64,000 bases of DNA, from assembly GCA_018067045.1 (NCBI GenBank), contig JAGPVL010000034.1, positions 102,820 through 166,819 on the forward strand. Direction: 5' to 3'. Of the stretch, positions 63,655 to 64,000 are shown one piece after another. Position 1 is the first letter of the stretch. The number at the start of each line of letters is the position of its first letter. This stretch comes from Gammaproteobacteria bacterium (GTDB lineage: Bacteria > Pseudomonadota > Gammaproteobacteria > Pseudomonadales > Alcanivoracaceae). Below the pieces are notes generated by a model, which worked only from the letters and a program-made list of their open reading frames with translations, ran no database searches and was not told the origin of the DNA. The translations under genes and the position numbers were made by a program.

Positions 63655-64000
63655 CTACAAGCAGGCTCCTACAAGGCAATGCGATTTTATTTTATTGTAG
63701 GAGCTTGTTCGTAAGTGATCAGCGCCAGATCACAACCCAAACCTATCGCTTGCAAGCAAGCTCCCACAAAAGCCCATGCCAAAATGCGAGGCGGCGGCGA
63801 ACAACGCTGAACCTTGTGGGAGGCTGCTTGCAGGCGATTAGCGCTAGGTCAAAACCAAACCTATCGCTTGCAGCAAGCTCTCACAAAAGCCCATGCCAAA
63901 ATGCGAGGCGACGACGAACAACGCTGAACCTTGTGGGAGCCTGCTTGCAGGCGATTAGCGCTAGGTCAAAATCAAACCTATCGCTTGCAGCAAGCTCTCA
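63655..64000. repeat. REP array with ~117-bp period, continuing past the window
   Basis: CCTATCGCTTGCA recurs at 63742, 63860 and 63977 (periods 118 and 117). Each unit holds REP-like elements in both orientations (TTGTGGGAGGCTGCTTGCAG and ATCGCTTGCAGCAAGCTCTC) plus AAAGCCCATGCCAAAATGCG. A diverged leading copy starts near 63655. The array runs off the right edge. Confidence 0.93.

Overview
The window reads as chromosomal DNA of a free-living, lipid- and hydrocarbon-degrading gammaproteobacterium. I infer a marine or oil-associated lineage of the Alcanivorax/Ketobacter/Pseudomonas kind. The basis is an AlkB alkane monooxygenase, two Pseudomonas-type triacylglycerol lipases, three further secreted alpha/beta-hydrolases, five AraC-family regulators, a desaturase/ferredoxin-reductase pair, housekeeping genes typical of the class (rlmA, dbpA, rsuA, yaiL-like, ygjP-like) and Pseudomonas-like REP elements. 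No plasmid or phage hallmark, tRNA, rRNA or CRISPR array was seen.

Layout. 1-10.8 kb is a lipid-hydrolysis region: a lipase, a PHB-depolymerase-like esterase and a lipoprotein hydrolase. Two AraC regulators are divergent to two of these hydrolases, and a third AraC gene is divergent to an MpaB/rubber-oxygenase-type gene. rlmA is embedded here. 10.8-25.1 kb is a two-partner secretion locus: a TpsB transporter and a 3,300-residue TpsA with a C80-like cysteine-protease signature near its C-terminus and no linked immunity gene. It is flanked by a hybrid histidine kinase and a NarL/LuxR-type response regulator. 25.2-30.4 kb holds another secreted hydrolase, a coiled-coil protein, a sigma-54 activator, and an outer-membrane barrel gene preceded by a consensus -24/-12 promoter, followed by a small lipoprotein.

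30.4-34 kb is the glutathione-dependent formaldehyde pathway (S-formylglutathione hydrolase, class III alcohol dehydrogenase) with a DksA-type zinc-finger gene and a LysR gene. 34-39 kb holds an OsmC-YcaO fusion and a desaturase plus ferredoxin-reductase operon. 39.4-47.7 kb is mixed: a diguanylate cyclase, a MarR/rhodanese divergon with two palindromic operators, an amidase, and small conserved proteins. 47.7-53.4 kb contains yaiL-like, a REP array, rsuA, a vWA protein translationally coupled to an ECF sigma factor, and a TetR gene. 53.4-64 kb has the second lipase behind unusual repeat-rich upstream DNA, a START-domain protein, dbpA, a DUF5924/DUF2914 membrane protein, an unknown barrel-like secreted protein, an AraC gene divergent to alkB, and a closing REP array.

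Working together (inference): alkane oxidation, ester and triglyceride hydrolysis, fatty-acid desaturation and aldehyde detoxification fit growth on lipids and hydrocarbons. The large exoprotein and the sigma-54/outer-membrane set concern the cell surface. Start codons were re-chosen where a Shine-Dalgarno sequence or signal peptide favoured one. All family names come from reading motifs, not from database searches.
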